Positions 36,482 through 44,686 of a stretch of DNA of 64,000 bases are shown here, piece after piece. Below the pieces are notes generated by a model. The model ran no database searches, had not been told where the DNA came from, and saw nothing but the letters and a program-made list of their open reading frames with translations. Position numbers and translations under genes: made by a program. Origin of the DNA: Acidobacteriota bacterium (lineage in GTDB: Bacteria > Acidobacteriota > Blastocatellia > Pyrinomonadales > Pyrinomonadaceae). The DNA is taken from contig RFGC01000035.1 in assembly GCA_003697135.1 (NCBI GenBank), positions 452,586 through 516,585 of the forward strand. Reading direction: 5' to 3'. Each line of letters begins with the position of its first letter. Position 1 is the stretch's first letter.

Positions 36482-37339
36482 TCAAGGCAATTCCAAAGCC
36501 TTGAGTCTTCTTTCTGCTTTTTCCTGCTCAGTCAAGCGTTGGTAGTCGTAGATAGCACTCTCCCAATCCCCATACATCGGATTTGGCAAGACAATATATT
36601 TTTGTCCCCAAAGTTCTTTGACTTTATCGGTTTCAAGAAATCTATCTTCAACGCTTTTCTTCTCGAATTCCTTTGCAAAATCGTTTAGGTTATCGCCAAA
36701 AAGTGCAACAACTCGGTATTTGGAAGCCACAGCTTGTCGGCGCGCTTCTTTAGAAGATTCACCTTGACGAAGTATCACGGTTTCTTCAGAAACATCAGGA
36801 AATCCAACCTTGATGAGATTATCAATCGTTGCCTGCTTCTGCACCTCGTCGCGATTTGAGATGTAGAAGAGCCTTATGCCTTTTGAGTTAGCATATTTGG
36901 CAAACTCAACAGCACCGGGCAATGCTTTTGCCTTTCGCATTTCTCCCCAAGCATACCAATCGGGAAGGTTGAAAGGTCGGTTGTTCAAAACTCCGTATGC
37001 TTGGGCAGGTGAATTGTCAAGCACCGTTTCGTCAATGTCAAATATAATCGCACGCGGGCGGTTCCGCTCAGACTTTGGTAGCTTCTTCATCAGCTTTTCA
37101 TCTTCGTCAATCACTCTTTTTGCCCAATTGAAAGCCTGATAGCAAAGCGCTCTGTATTCAGCCGCTTTCTGAACATACAAAATTGCACCTATCTGATACT
37201 CAAGACTCGGCTTTTCCGATGGGCTGGAAACCTTTGCATTTTGCGCTTGTCCGACAATGCTAAAGTCCAAAGGAAGATAAGAAAGAGATAACCCCAAAAC
37301 AAAAAACGCAGAAGCAATCAAAAAGTTTTTCCTGAACAT
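36482..37339 (-). CDS. Exported HAD acid phosphatase, e(P4)/5'-nucleotidase family
   Basis: 285 residues from ATG 37339, seven bases after AGGAGC. A Sec signal (about 5-20) is followed by a class B-type HAD domain: nucleophile motif AIIFDIDETVLDNSP, motif II FYISNRDE, and motif IV FGDNLNDF. Family members (Haemophilus e(P4)) dephosphorylate nucleotides such as NMN at the outer membrane for cofactor scavenging. The usual lipobox cysteine is not evident; the signal ends SIVGQAQN, so this one may be soluble in the periplasm. Confidence 0.88.
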   Translation of the reverse strand: MFRKNFLIASAFFVLGLSLSYLPLDFSIVGQAQNAKVSSPSEKPSLEYQIGAILYVQKAAEYRALCYQAFNWAKRVIDEDEKLMKKLPKSERNRPRAIIFDIDETVLDNSPAQAYGVLNNRPFNLPDWYAWGEMRKAKALPGAVEFAKYANSKGIRLFYISNRDEVQKQATIDNLIKVGFPDVSEETVILRQGESSKEARRQAVASKYRVVALFGDNLNDFAKEFEKKSVEDRFLETDKVKELWGQKYIVLPNPMYGDWESAIYDYQRLTEQEKAERRLKALELP

Positions 37340-37364
37340 AGTCTTAGCTCCTATAATTAAGATT

Positions 37365-37547
37365 ATGCACAAAGCGAACAGCAGAAAAAAACATAAAAAA
37401 ATCTTAAGAAAATCAGTGTGGCAATCCGATATAGAAACCCGCAGATACTACTATGACGACTCTTACAACTACGAAATCTACAAACCTGAAGATTCCGACG
37501 AAGAGCAGGATAAGAACGCTGAAAAGCAGAAAAATTCTGATGTCTAG
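37365..37547 (+). CDS. Possible small protein, unknown function
   Basis: A 60-codon frame opens 26 bases from the divergent phosphatase start. The product is very polar: a basic start (KANSRKKHKKILRKS), an aromatic cluster (RRYYYDDSYNYEIY) and an acidic/lysine end. No ribosome site precedes the ATG. The stretch is otherwise non-coding and the composition is protein-like, so it is listed as possible only. Confidence 0.25.
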   Translation: MHKANSRKKHKKILRKSVWQSDIETRRYYYDDSYNYEIYKPEDSDEEQDKNAEKQKNSDV

Positions 37548-37618
37548 ATTTTGGTGAAGCTATCTCACTTCAAGATGGTTAGGCTTAAGATGCATTCATG
37601 CGTTAAGCTAGCAAAGGC

Positions 37619-39733
37619 TTAAAATCTTTTTCTAATGCCAAATTTTTCTTCTAAAAATTCAACTATTCGGTTGTGGCTCTCTTCCGCTTCTTCCTCTGTC
37701 AAAGTTTTTTCATTGCTTCTGAATTCAAAGCGAATCGTCAAAGAACGCTCGTCTCCCGCTAATTCCTTGCCTTGATAAAGCTCAACAAACTCGATTTTTG
37801 AAAGATTTTGGAAGGCTTCCTTTTCGAGAGATTCTTTTATTTGAGCGAAGTTGACATTGCCCTTGACCAAAAACGCTGTGTCTCGAATGATGGAAGGATA
37901 AATCGGGAGTGGTTGGTAAATTGGCTTTACTGGCTCAAACTCAAGCAAAGTCTGAAGATCAACTTCTGCAACGAAAACAGGCTGGCGGAATTTGTAAATT
38001 TCGCTTATCCCATCCGAAAGGCGCCCGATATAGCCAACTTCTTTGCCGCCTACCTTCACCAAAGCCGATTGTCCTTTTCTTAAATGCTTGATGTCTTTCT
38101 CTACAAATTCGCAAAACGGCAACTGCAAAGCCTCAAACGAAGCCTCTAAAGCACCTTTCAAATCGTAGAAATCAACTTCTCTTGTCGGCAGCGCCCTACC
38201 TTCCAGCATCAAACCGCCTGTAATAACCATTGCGAAAAGTTCTCGTTCAATCGGAAACGCGCCTTCTTTATCATCAAAAGCGGCAAAAACTCTGCCAATT
38301 TCAAATAATTTCAGATTCCGCTCGCCACGATTAAAATTCGTCCGCACGGCATCGAGAAGTCCGGAAAGAAGCGTCGGACGCATTCTAACAGCGCCTTCTA
38401 TGATTGAATCCATCAGCGTTATGAATTTCTCTTGCAAATTTTCATTAACCAAATTCGGCACGATTTCAAATCTAGCATCATGCGACGCATCAATGAAACT
38501 GTATGAGATCGCTTCGTCAAACCCCATGTTGGCAAGCGTCTTTCTCAAATTCCTTTTGCGTTCTTCGCTTGGTTGATATTCTCCTGCACCAAAGGAAGGC
38601 GGTATTTCTTCTTGAATGCGGTCATAGCCTAAAATTCGTGCGATTTCCTCCACTAAGTCTTCTTCAATTGAAACATCATGCCGCCATGAAGGAACTACAA
38701 AGCTCAATCCATTAGAAAATTCATCTTTCAGCTTGAAACCTAATAGCGACAGAATCCGCTTAATTTCTTCTACTTCAACATCGTAGCCAAGCAAAGTCTT
38801 GATTTTTTGCGGTCTCAGAGAAACCGCTAGCTCGCTTCTCTTTGTTGGATAAACATCAACGAATGCGTCTGCTTCTCCACCTGCTATTTCGCATATAAGC
38901 TCAGTTGCACGGTCTGATGCTCTAATCAAGTTTTCAATATCAACGCCTCGTTCAAATCTGTAGCTTGCTTCAGTTGAAAGTTTAAGTTTTCTGGAAGTTT
39001 GACGGATTGAGTTTCTGTCGAAATAAGCAACCTCGAGTAAAACGTTCTTTGTATTTTCAGAAATCCCCGAATGAAATCCGCCCATTATTCCAGCTACTGC
39101 AACAGGCTTTTCCGCATCGCAAATAGCAAGCATTGTTTCATCGAGATTTCTTTCCACCTCGTCAAGAGTTTTAATCTTCTCGCCTTTCCTAGCTCTTCTT
39201 ACTACAATTCGATTCTCAGTGAGTTTGTCTAGATCGAAAGCGTGCATAGGCTGGCCGAGTTCGTGCATTACGTAGTTCGTAATGTCTGCAATGTTGTTTA
39301 TTGCACGCTCTCCAACTGCCTCAAGCCTTCGGATAAGCCATTCAGGCGATTTTTCCACTTTGACGTTCTTGATAATTCTAGCCGTGAAACGATAGCAAAG
39401 GTCTGGAGCTTCGATGGTAACCAATCCGCACGGTGAAGCGTTTAGCTTGGTCTCTAAATTATCAGCAGTTTCAGTTCTTGCCGAAGCTACTTCAGGATCG
39501 TTGTAGCTTAGCTTTAACTCTTTGCCCGTCAGTGCCTTAACCTCGCGGGCTATTCCAAGATGCGAAAGGCAATCCGAGCGATTAGAGGTTAAATCGAAAA
39601 CTAAAACATAATCGTCACCAAAACGCTCGACGCTATCAACCGCTAGTCCTGCATTTGTGAGTTTTTCGGCTAGCTCGTATGGCGATAGCTCTATTTCTAT
39701 AAGGTCTTTAAGCCAATTGTAGCTTATGTTCAT
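37619..39733 (-). CDS. pheT: Phenylalanyl-tRNA synthetase beta subunit, lacking the tRNA-binding OB domain
   Basis: 704 residues, about 90 shorter than E. coli PheT. The N-terminal MNISYNWLKDLIEIELSPYELAEKLT and GLAVDSVERF lead straight into VFDLTSNRSDCLSHLGIAREV; in common PheT an EMAP/Arc1-type OB domain of about 110 residues stands between these. The B3/B4 editing domain (ADITNYVMHELGQPMHAFD), B5, the synthetase-like core and the C-terminal anticodon-binding FDX domain are present. With PheS it forms the alpha2-beta2 enzyme. It is the last gene of the thrS-infC-rpmI-rplT-pheS-pheT cluster and lies ten bases after pheS. Confidence 0.93.
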   Translation of the reverse strand: MNISYNWLKDLIEIELSPYELAEKLTNAGLAVDSVERFGDDYVLVFDLTSNRSDCLSHLGIAREVKALTGKELKLSYNDPEVASARTETADNLETKLNASPCGLVTIEAPDLCYRFTARIIKNVKVEKSPEWLIRRLEAVGERAINNIADITNYVMHELGQPMHAFDLDKLTENRIVVRRARKGEKIKTLDEVERNLDETMLAICDAEKPVAVAGIMGGFHSGISENTKNVLLEVAYFDRNSIRQTSRKLKLSTEASYRFERGVDIENLIRASDRATELICEIAGGEADAFVDVYPTKRSELAVSLRPQKIKTLLGYDVEVEEIKRILSLLGFKLKDEFSNGLSFVVPSWRHDVSIEEDLVEEIARILGYDRIQEEIPPSFGAGEYQPSEERKRNLRKTLANMGFDEAISYSFIDASHDARFEIVPNLVNENLQEKFITLMDSIIEGAVRMRPTLLSGLLDAVRTNFNRGERNLKLFEIGRVFAAFDDKEGAFPIERELFAMVITGGLMLEGRALPTREVDFYDLKGALEASFEALQLPFCEFVEKDIKHLRKGQSALVKVGGKEVGYIGRLSDGISEIYKFRQPVFVAEVDLQTLLEFEPVKPIYQPLPIYPSIIRDTAFLVKGNVNFAQIKESLEKEAFQNLSKIEFVELYQGKELAGDERSLTIRFEFRSNEKTLTEEEAEESHNRIVEFLEEKFGIRKRF

Positions 39734-39743
39734 AGGACGGAAT

Positions 39744-40826
39744 TTATCGAAACTGCCGCAAGAATCTTATGTCATTTTCAAACATCAAGCGGATGTCGTC
39801 AATAGAATAAAGCATTGCACACATTCTTTCCAGTCCAAAACCGAAAGCAAATCCAGAGTAGATTTCAGGATTGACGCCGCAGTTTTTAAGGACGTTCGGA
39901 TGCACCATACCACAACCACCGAGTTCTATCCAGCCTGTTCCCTTGCAAGGTCTGCATTTTTCATCTTGAAAAATGCCGGTGCCACTGCATTTGAAGCATG
40001 AACAATCGAATTCTGCACTCGGTTCGGTGAAAGGGAAATAGCTCGGACGCATTCGGATTTTGGTTTCTTTTCCAAAAAGACGACGAAGCCACTCGGCAAC
40101 AGTGCCTTTCAGATGCGCCATCGAGATTCCCTTATCAACACACAAGCCCTCAACCTGATGAAACATCGGAACATGAGTCGGATCAGGCGTATCATTACGG
40201 AAAACTTTTCCGGGAGCGATTATTCTGATTGGCACTCCTCGACGCTCCATCGCCCGAATTTGCACTGTTGAAGTTTGCGAACGCAACGCAAGCCCTTTTG
40301 TAGTGTAAAAGGTATCTTGTGCCTCGCGCGCGGGATGTCCTTCTGGAATGTTCAGTGCATCGAAATTGTAATAATCGTTCTCAATCTCGCGATCATCTTC
40401 AACCGCATAGCCCATCGAAACGAAAATATCCTCAATCTTTTGGCGTAAAATAGTTATCGGATGAAGATGACCTGTGCGCCAGCGAAATCCCGGTATTGTA
40501 ACATCTAGAGTTTCGCGTCTTATTTTCGTCTCGGCAATAAAATCTTTTAACCTCTTCTCTGCCTCTTGTATCAAAGAGAGCATCTGCCTTTCGGCTTCCT
40601 GAACCGACCGGCCGAACTCAGCACGCTCTTCAGGCGGGATTTCTTTGATGAGCTTTTTCGCCTCGGCAATCTCTGACTTTTTACCAGTATGTTTCGCTTT
40701 GAACTCTTGTAAATTGCGCATCAAACCTTCTGCGTCGGAAAGGCTTAAGCGCAAAAAATCTATCTCTTGAAACTGCCGAAACTCAAGCTCGAAATTTTCT
40801 CGAATTTTCTGAATCTTTTCCCGCAT
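39744..40826 (-). CDS. pheS: Phenylalanyl-tRNA synthetase alpha subunit
   Basis: 360 residues from ATG 40826 (a TTG at 40835 is possible). The N-terminal coiled coil binds tRNA-Phe; the catalytic core shows [10 protein letters not shown], motif 2 [23 protein letters not shown] and motif 3 [11 protein letters not shown]. Inserted before motif 3 is a cysteine cluster (Cys275, 277, 280, 291, 294) with two CxxCxGxG units ([16 protein letters not shown]), which looks like a small zinc-binding knuckle. Related inserts occur in some other bacterial PheS proteins. The gene precedes pheT and follows rplT. Confidence 0.94.
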   Translation of the reverse strand: MREKIQKIRENFELEFRQFQEIDFLRLSLSDAEGLMRNLQEFKAKHTGKKSEIAEAKKLIKEIPPEERAEFGRSVQEAERQMLSLIQEAEKRLKDFIAETKIRRETLDVTIPGFRWRTGHLHPITILRQKIEDIFVSMGYAVEDDREIENDYYNFDALNIPEGHPAREAQDTFYTTKGLALRSQTSTVQIRAMERRGVPIRIIAPGKVFRNDTPDPTHVPMFHQVEGLCVDKGISMAHLKGTVAEWLRRLFGKETKIRMRPSYFPFTEPSAEFDCSCFKCSGTGIFQDEKCRPCKGTGWIELGGCGMVHPNVLKNCGVNPEIYSGFAFGFGLERMCAMLYSIDDIRLMFENDIRFLRQFR

Positions 40827-40890
40827 AAAATTCAAACCACAGATTTTTAACTTAAATCCAAAGAAAAAACCTGTGGTTGAGTTTCAAGTT

Positions 40891-41265
40891 TCAAGCAGTA
40901 GCTTGTTTTTTGCTGATTACTTCTTTGACCTGTCCGGCTATTGCGGCGAAAGCTTCTGGATGTCTTACGGCCATGTCTGCCAAGACTTTGCGGTTCAAAT
41001 CTATTCCGGCTAATTTCAAGCCATGTATAAACTGCGAATAGTTCAAACCGTTTTGTCTGGCGGCGGCTCCGATTCGGACAATCCAAAGCGAGCGAAAATC
41101 ACGCTTTTTCAACTTTCGGCCTACATAGGCAAATTTCAATGCCCTTTCGACCGATTCTTTAGCCGAACGATATAGCTTCGATTTGGTTCCACGATAACCT
41201 TTCGCTAACGCTAATATCTTTTTTCTTCTTTCACGTCTCTTGTTACCACGTTTTACACGGGGCAT
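40891..41265 (-). CDS. rplT: 50S ribosomal protein L20
   Basis: 124 residues, slightly longer than usual through a short C-terminal extension. The basic N-terminal tail ([24 protein letters not shown]) and the globular part ([51 protein letters not shown]) are unmistakable. L20 binds 23S rRNA early in 50S assembly and in several bacteria represses its own operon. AGGA lies before the ATG. It follows rpmI by 23 bases. Confidence 0.97.
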   Translation of the reverse strand: MPRVKRGNKRRERRKKILALAKGYRGTKSKLYRSAKESVERALKFAYVGRKLKKRDFRSLWIVRIGAAARQNGLNYSQFIHGLKLAGIDLNRKVLADMAVRHPEAFAAIAGQVKEVISKKQATA

Positions 41266-41288
41266 TCTCTTATCCTCCTAAAAATAGC

Positions 41289-41492
41289 TTACTTCCGACC
41301 GTAAGGAAGCATTTCTTTGACGCGTGCAACGTCAGCTTCTGAAACTAGAGTATCAATATCGAGTTTGCGCTTTCGCTTTGAAGATTTTTTCGTAAGTATG
41401 TGTCGGGCATGCGAATGTCCTCTTTTGATTTTCCCATTCGCCGTTATGCGAAAACGCTTAGCCGCTCCTTTGTGTGTCTTTAATTTAGGCAT
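41289..41492 (-). CDS. rpmI: 50S ribosomal protein L35
   Basis: 67 residues with the L35 signature: [27 protein letters not shown], then [14 protein letters not shown], and the C-terminal [14 protein letters not shown] good AAAGGAG precedes the ATG. It lies between infC (81 bases upstream) and rplT. The standard infC-rpmI-rplT order supports the call. Confidence 0.97.
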   Translation of the reverse strand: MPKLKTHKGAAKRFRITANGKIKRGHSHARHILTKKSSKRKRKLDIDTLVSEADVARVKEMLPYGRK

Positions 41493-41573
41493 AAATACTC
41501 CTTTCTGTTGAAAAAGAAAATTTTCTCAAACTAGACAAAGAAAGTCCAGTGAAAGGCTCAAAATTCTATTTGC

Positions 41574-42104
41574 TTATTTTTTCTTCTTAGGTGCGAAGAT
41601 AGCAACCATCTGATGGCCTTCCATTTTCGGCGACACTTCCAAATCGGCTATGTCTGCTAAATCTTGTTTAAGTTTTTCAATGATATTTGCTCCCAGTTGC
41701 TGATAAGCCATTTCGCGCCCGCGAAATGAAACCGTTGCTTTAACTTTGTTGCCTTCAGTAAGCCACTCGCGACAGTGTTTGACACGATAGCTGTAATCAT
41801 GGTCATCGGTCGAAGGTCGGAATTTCACTTCCTTGACCGTTATAACCGTTTGTTTTTTCTTTGCTTCTTGCTGTTTTTTCTTTTGCTCGTAGAGAAACTT
41901 ACCGTAATCAATTATTCGGCAAACCGGTGGATTTGCGTTGGGAGCAACCTCGACCAGATCAAGCCCTACTTCTCTGGCTCGTTTGATAGCGTCGCGAGTG
42001 TCCATTATCCCTATTTGCTGGCCATTCTCGTCAATAACCCTAACGGCAGGAACTCTGATTCTTTCGTTCGTTCGGTAGTTTCCCTTGCTATTGCTATGCT
42101 TTAT
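41574..42104 (-). CDS. infC: Translation initiation factor IF-3 with AUA start
   Basis: 176 residues. IF-3 prevents premature 50S joining and rejects non-standard start codons. The conserved N-domain ([33 protein letters not shown]) extends well upstream of the first ATG at 42005, so that ATG is not the start. Going upstream in frame there is no NTG codon before a TAA at 42120-42122; the only plausible initiator is ATA at 42102-42104, three bases after an extended AGGAGGAGGAGG. An unusual start codon is the known basis of infC autoregulation. The start overlaps the last 11 bases of thrS. The C-domain includes [15 protein letters not shown] and [14 protein letters not shown]. Confidence 0.93.
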   Translation of the reverse strand: MKHSNSKGNYRTNERIRVPAVRVIDENGQQIGIMDTRDAIKRAREVGLDLVEVAPNANPPVCRIIDYGKFLYEQKKKQQEAKKKQTVITVKEVKFRPSTDDHDYSYRVKHCREWLTEGNKVKATVSFRGREMAYQQLGANIIEKLKQDLADIADLEVSPKMEGHQMVAIFAPKKKK

Positions 42105-44127
42105 AAGCCTCCTCCTCCTTTATCTGAAAAAATTTTTCTGGGTCAAAAGCAATTGCTTTCGACCTTCTCAAATTTTGCAAAATTTTTATAAATTCGGCAA
42201 GTCCAATCTGCCCAAGATCACCGTGTTTTCTTTCGCGAACAGCGATTAGTCCAGATTCTTTCTCTTTGTCACCTAAAATCAGCATGAAAGGAATTTTTTG
42301 CAGTTGAGCATCTCTTATCTTTGCACCTATTTTGTCGGATTTCAAATTAACCTCAACCCGAAAATCATGCTCTCTGAGCTTACTTGCGACTTCTTCTGCA
42401 TAATCGTTGATTCTATCAGTTATAGGCAGAATTGCTACCTGAACTGGTGCAAGCCAAAATGGGAAAGCACCTGCGTAATGCTCTATCAAAACCCCGAAGA
42501 ATCTTTCAATCGAGCCAAAAAGCGCGCGATGCACCATCACGGGACGATGCGGCTTGTTGTCTTCTCCGATGTATTCAAGCTCAAATCTTTCCGGCAAGTT
42601 AAAGTCAAACTGGACGGTTGAAAGTTGCCAAAGCCTTCCGATAGAGTCTTCAACCTTAATATCAATTTTAGGCCCGTAAAATGCCGCTTCTCCTTCGATT
42701 CTTTCGTAGCTTATACCTCGCTTTTCAAGAGCATGAACTAACGCTTTTTCTGCTTTTTCCCAGTCTGCATCCGAACCCAGATAATGCTTATTGTCATCTT
42801 TCCCACGCACCGAAAGCTCGACTTTGAATTTCTCGAATCCAAAAGTTTTCAGAACATCGTATGCAAAATCAACGCATCCACCGACTTCATCTTCGACCTG
42901 CTCTGGCGTGCAGAAGATATGAGCATCATCTTGAGTAAACCCACGAACACGCATCAAGCCATGAAGCGTGCCTGAAAGCTCTGCACGATAAACAGTTCCC
43001 AATTCGGCATATCTCAAAGGGAGTTCCCTGTAAGAACGCGGGCGAGTTTTGTAGATGCCAATATGAAAGGGACAATTCATCGGTTTTATGCGAAATTCAA
43101 TCTCTTCGTTGAATTTTTCGGGCATCTTCATCGGCTCGAAAAGCGAGTCGGCATAGTTTTCTTCATGACCCGATATTTGCCACAGTTGGCGCTTTGCAAT
43201 ATGAGGAGTGAAAACCATTCCGTAGCCACGTTTTTGTAGCTCATAGCGCAAGTAATCTTCCATTTCTTTTCTGATCGCTCCGCCCTTCGGATGCCAAAAT
43301 ATCAAGCCTTGTCCGTATTCTTCATGAATGGAGAAAAGATCAAGTTCCTTCCCAAGACGACGATGATCGCGCTTTTCAGCTTCCTCTCGCTGTTTAAGCC
43401 ATGCATTCAATTCTTCTTCGGTCGCAAAAGCAGTTCCGTAGATTCTTTGCATCTGCTCGCGGCTTGAGTCGCCTTTCCAGTAAGCTCCCGAAATCGCCAG
43501 CAACTTGAATGCTTTGAGTTTTCCAGTGTGCGGAACGTGTGGACCTAAACAGAAATCAATAAACGGCGAGTTGTCAATGTAATAAACACTTCCTACTTTG
43601 TCAACTTTTTCGTCAATCAATTCACACTTAAGCGGTTCTTGCCTCTCTCTGAAAATCTCAAGAATTTTTTCCTTTTCAACTTCTTCGCGCCTATAGGGAA
43701 GATTCCGCTTAGCCATTTCACGCATTCTCTTTTCGATAATCGGCAAATCTGCTTCTGTCAATTGCCTAGGCGCGATTACATCGTAGAAAAATCCGTATCT
43801 CGGATCGTCCATCAAAGCAGGTCCGATACCGAGTTTTGTGCCCGGAAACAAATCAAGAACCGCGGCCGCAAGAAGATGAGCCGTTGAATGCCTTATAACT
43901 TCCAATCCTTCGCGTGTATCGGGAAAAATAGGCTCAATCTCTACGACTTCGCTAGTTAACGGCAATTCTCGATTGAGATCAACTTCTTGCCCGTTAACCT
44001 TCGCCGCAATAGCTTTTTTGGCTATTTCCTTGTCGAATAACTTTAGTGCATCTAAAACCGTCGCCGGTAAGTTTATGGTCTTTACGACTTCAGTTTTACT
44101 TCCACTTAGCCTTATGTTTATTTCCAT
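42094..44127 (-). CDS. thrS: Threonyl-tRNA synthetase
   Basis: 677 residues from ATG 44127, which puts the TGS domain (INIRLSG...) at the N-terminus; an in-frame ATG at 44172 would add a 15-residue unlike leader. The editing domain shows [11 protein letters not shown] (HxxxH) and a Cys/His pair near [11 protein letters not shown]; the class II core has motif 1 [18 protein letters not shown], motif 2 [26 protein letters not shown] and motif 3 [15 protein letters not shown], followed by the anticodon domain [11 protein letters not shown]. It heads the translation cluster and its last codons contain the infC ribosome site. Confidence 0.96.
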   Translation of the reverse strand: MEINIRLSGSKTEVVKTINLPATVLDALKLFDKEIAKKAIAAKVNGQEVDLNRELPLTSEVVEIEPIFPDTREGLEVIRHSTAHLLAAAVLDLFPGTKLGIGPALMDDPRYGFFYDVIAPRQLTEADLPIIEKRMREMAKRNLPYRREEVEKEKILEIFRERQEPLKCELIDEKVDKVGSVYYIDNSPFIDFCLGPHVPHTGKLKAFKLLAISGAYWKGDSSREQMQRIYGTAFATEEELNAWLKQREEAEKRDHRRLGKELDLFSIHEEYGQGLIFWHPKGGAIRKEMEDYLRYELQKRGYGMVFTPHIAKRQLWQISGHEENYADSLFEPMKMPEKFNEEIEFRIKPMNCPFHIGIYKTRPRSYRELPLRYAELGTVYRAELSGTLHGLMRVRGFTQDDAHIFCTPEQVEDEVGGCVDFAYDVLKTFGFEKFKVELSVRGKDDNKHYLGSDADWEKAEKALVHALEKRGISYERIEGEAAFYGPKIDIKVEDSIGRLWQLSTVQFDFNLPERFELEYIGEDNKPHRPVMVHRALFGSIERFFGVLIEHYAGAFPFWLAPVQVAILPITDRINDYAEEVASKLREHDFRVEVNLKSDKIGAKIRDAQLQKIPFMLILGDKEKESGLIAVRERKHGDLGQIGLAEFIKILQNLRRSKAIAFDPEKFFQIKEEEAYKA
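42108..42120 (-). promoter_or_regulatory. Extended Shine-Dalgarno of infC inside thrS
   Basis: Minus-strand AAGGAGGAGGAGG lies in the last codons of thrS and ends three bases before the infC ATA start. The tandem AGGAGG matches probably compensate for the weak initiator codon. Confidence 0.8.
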
Positions 44128-44184
44128 ATCAAGATGAAAAGACTCAAAACAAAAAGCTAGCATTTCAACCATCGAGTTTCAAGT

Positions 44185-44213
44185 TTTATCGAGCCTAACA
44201 CTTTTTGCTTCAA
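44185..44213 (-). promoter_or_regulatory. Candidate promoter of the thrS translation cluster
   Basis: TTGAAG (44208-44213) and GATAAA (44185-44190) on the minus strand are 17 bases apart, about 55 bases before the chosen thrS ATG. The -10 box is poor. No T-box leader or threonyl-tRNA-like operator was recognised. Confidence 0.28.
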
Positions 44214-44276
44214 GATTTGAACATTTAGCTTTTAGAACCTAAAACGGTTAGGCTAAAATTGAACTCGGAGATAGGC

Positions 44277-44678
44277 ATGGAAAATCCAATTGTTTTGTTC
44301 GATGGTGATTGCGCGTTCTGTGATGCATCTGTGAGATTTATTATCTCTCGTGATCCAAAAGGTATTTTCAAATTTGCTCCTCTTCGTTCATCAGCAGGTA
44401 AAGAACTTGCCGAAAAATACGGATTTGATCCTGAAAAAACAGACTCGACCGTTTTACTAGAAAACGGGAAAGCTTATACCCATTCAACAGCCGTTTTGAA
44501 AATCGCCAAAAGACTAAAAGGCTTACAATGGAAGATTTTTTATGCTTTGATTCTTGTCCCAAAACCTCTGAGAGATTTTGTTTACAAAATCATCGCCCGA
44601 AATCGTCACAAGTTTTTCAAAAACGACACTTGTCTTGCACCAACAAATGCTGAATTTAGAAAAAGATTTTTGAGCTAG
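44277..44678 (+). CDS. DCC-family thiol-disulphide oxidoreductase-like protein (DUF393)
   Basis: 133 residues from ATG 44277, six bases after GGAG. The family-defining DGDCAFCDASVRF (residues 8-20) carries a CxxC pair in a thioredoxin-like setting; DRG/DPKG and LRSSAGKELAEKYG follow, with ALILVPKPLRDFVYKIIARNRHKFF at the C-terminus. Members are predicted redox proteins of unknown partner. The gene lies eight bases upstream of mutS2 on the same strand. Confidence 0.88.
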   Translation: MENPIVLFDGDCAFCDASVRFIISRDPKGIFKFAPLRSSAGKELAEKYGFDPEKTDSTVLLENGKAYTHSTAVLKIAKRLKGLQWKIFYALILVPKPLRDFVYKIIARNRHKFFKNDTCLAPTNAEFRKRFLS

Positions 44679-44686
44679 GAAAAGCT

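Noticed and set aside
37585..37612. Imperfect hairpin after pheT (GCTTAA...TTAAGC with inner GCAT/ATGC)
   Set aside because: The stem is interrupted and no T tract follows; too weak to call a terminator.
40847..41086. Minus-strand open frame overlapping rplT (starts [10 protein letters not shown])
   Set aside because: It lies wholly over rplT and the rplT-pheS gap in another frame; rplT is certain, so this is a shadow.
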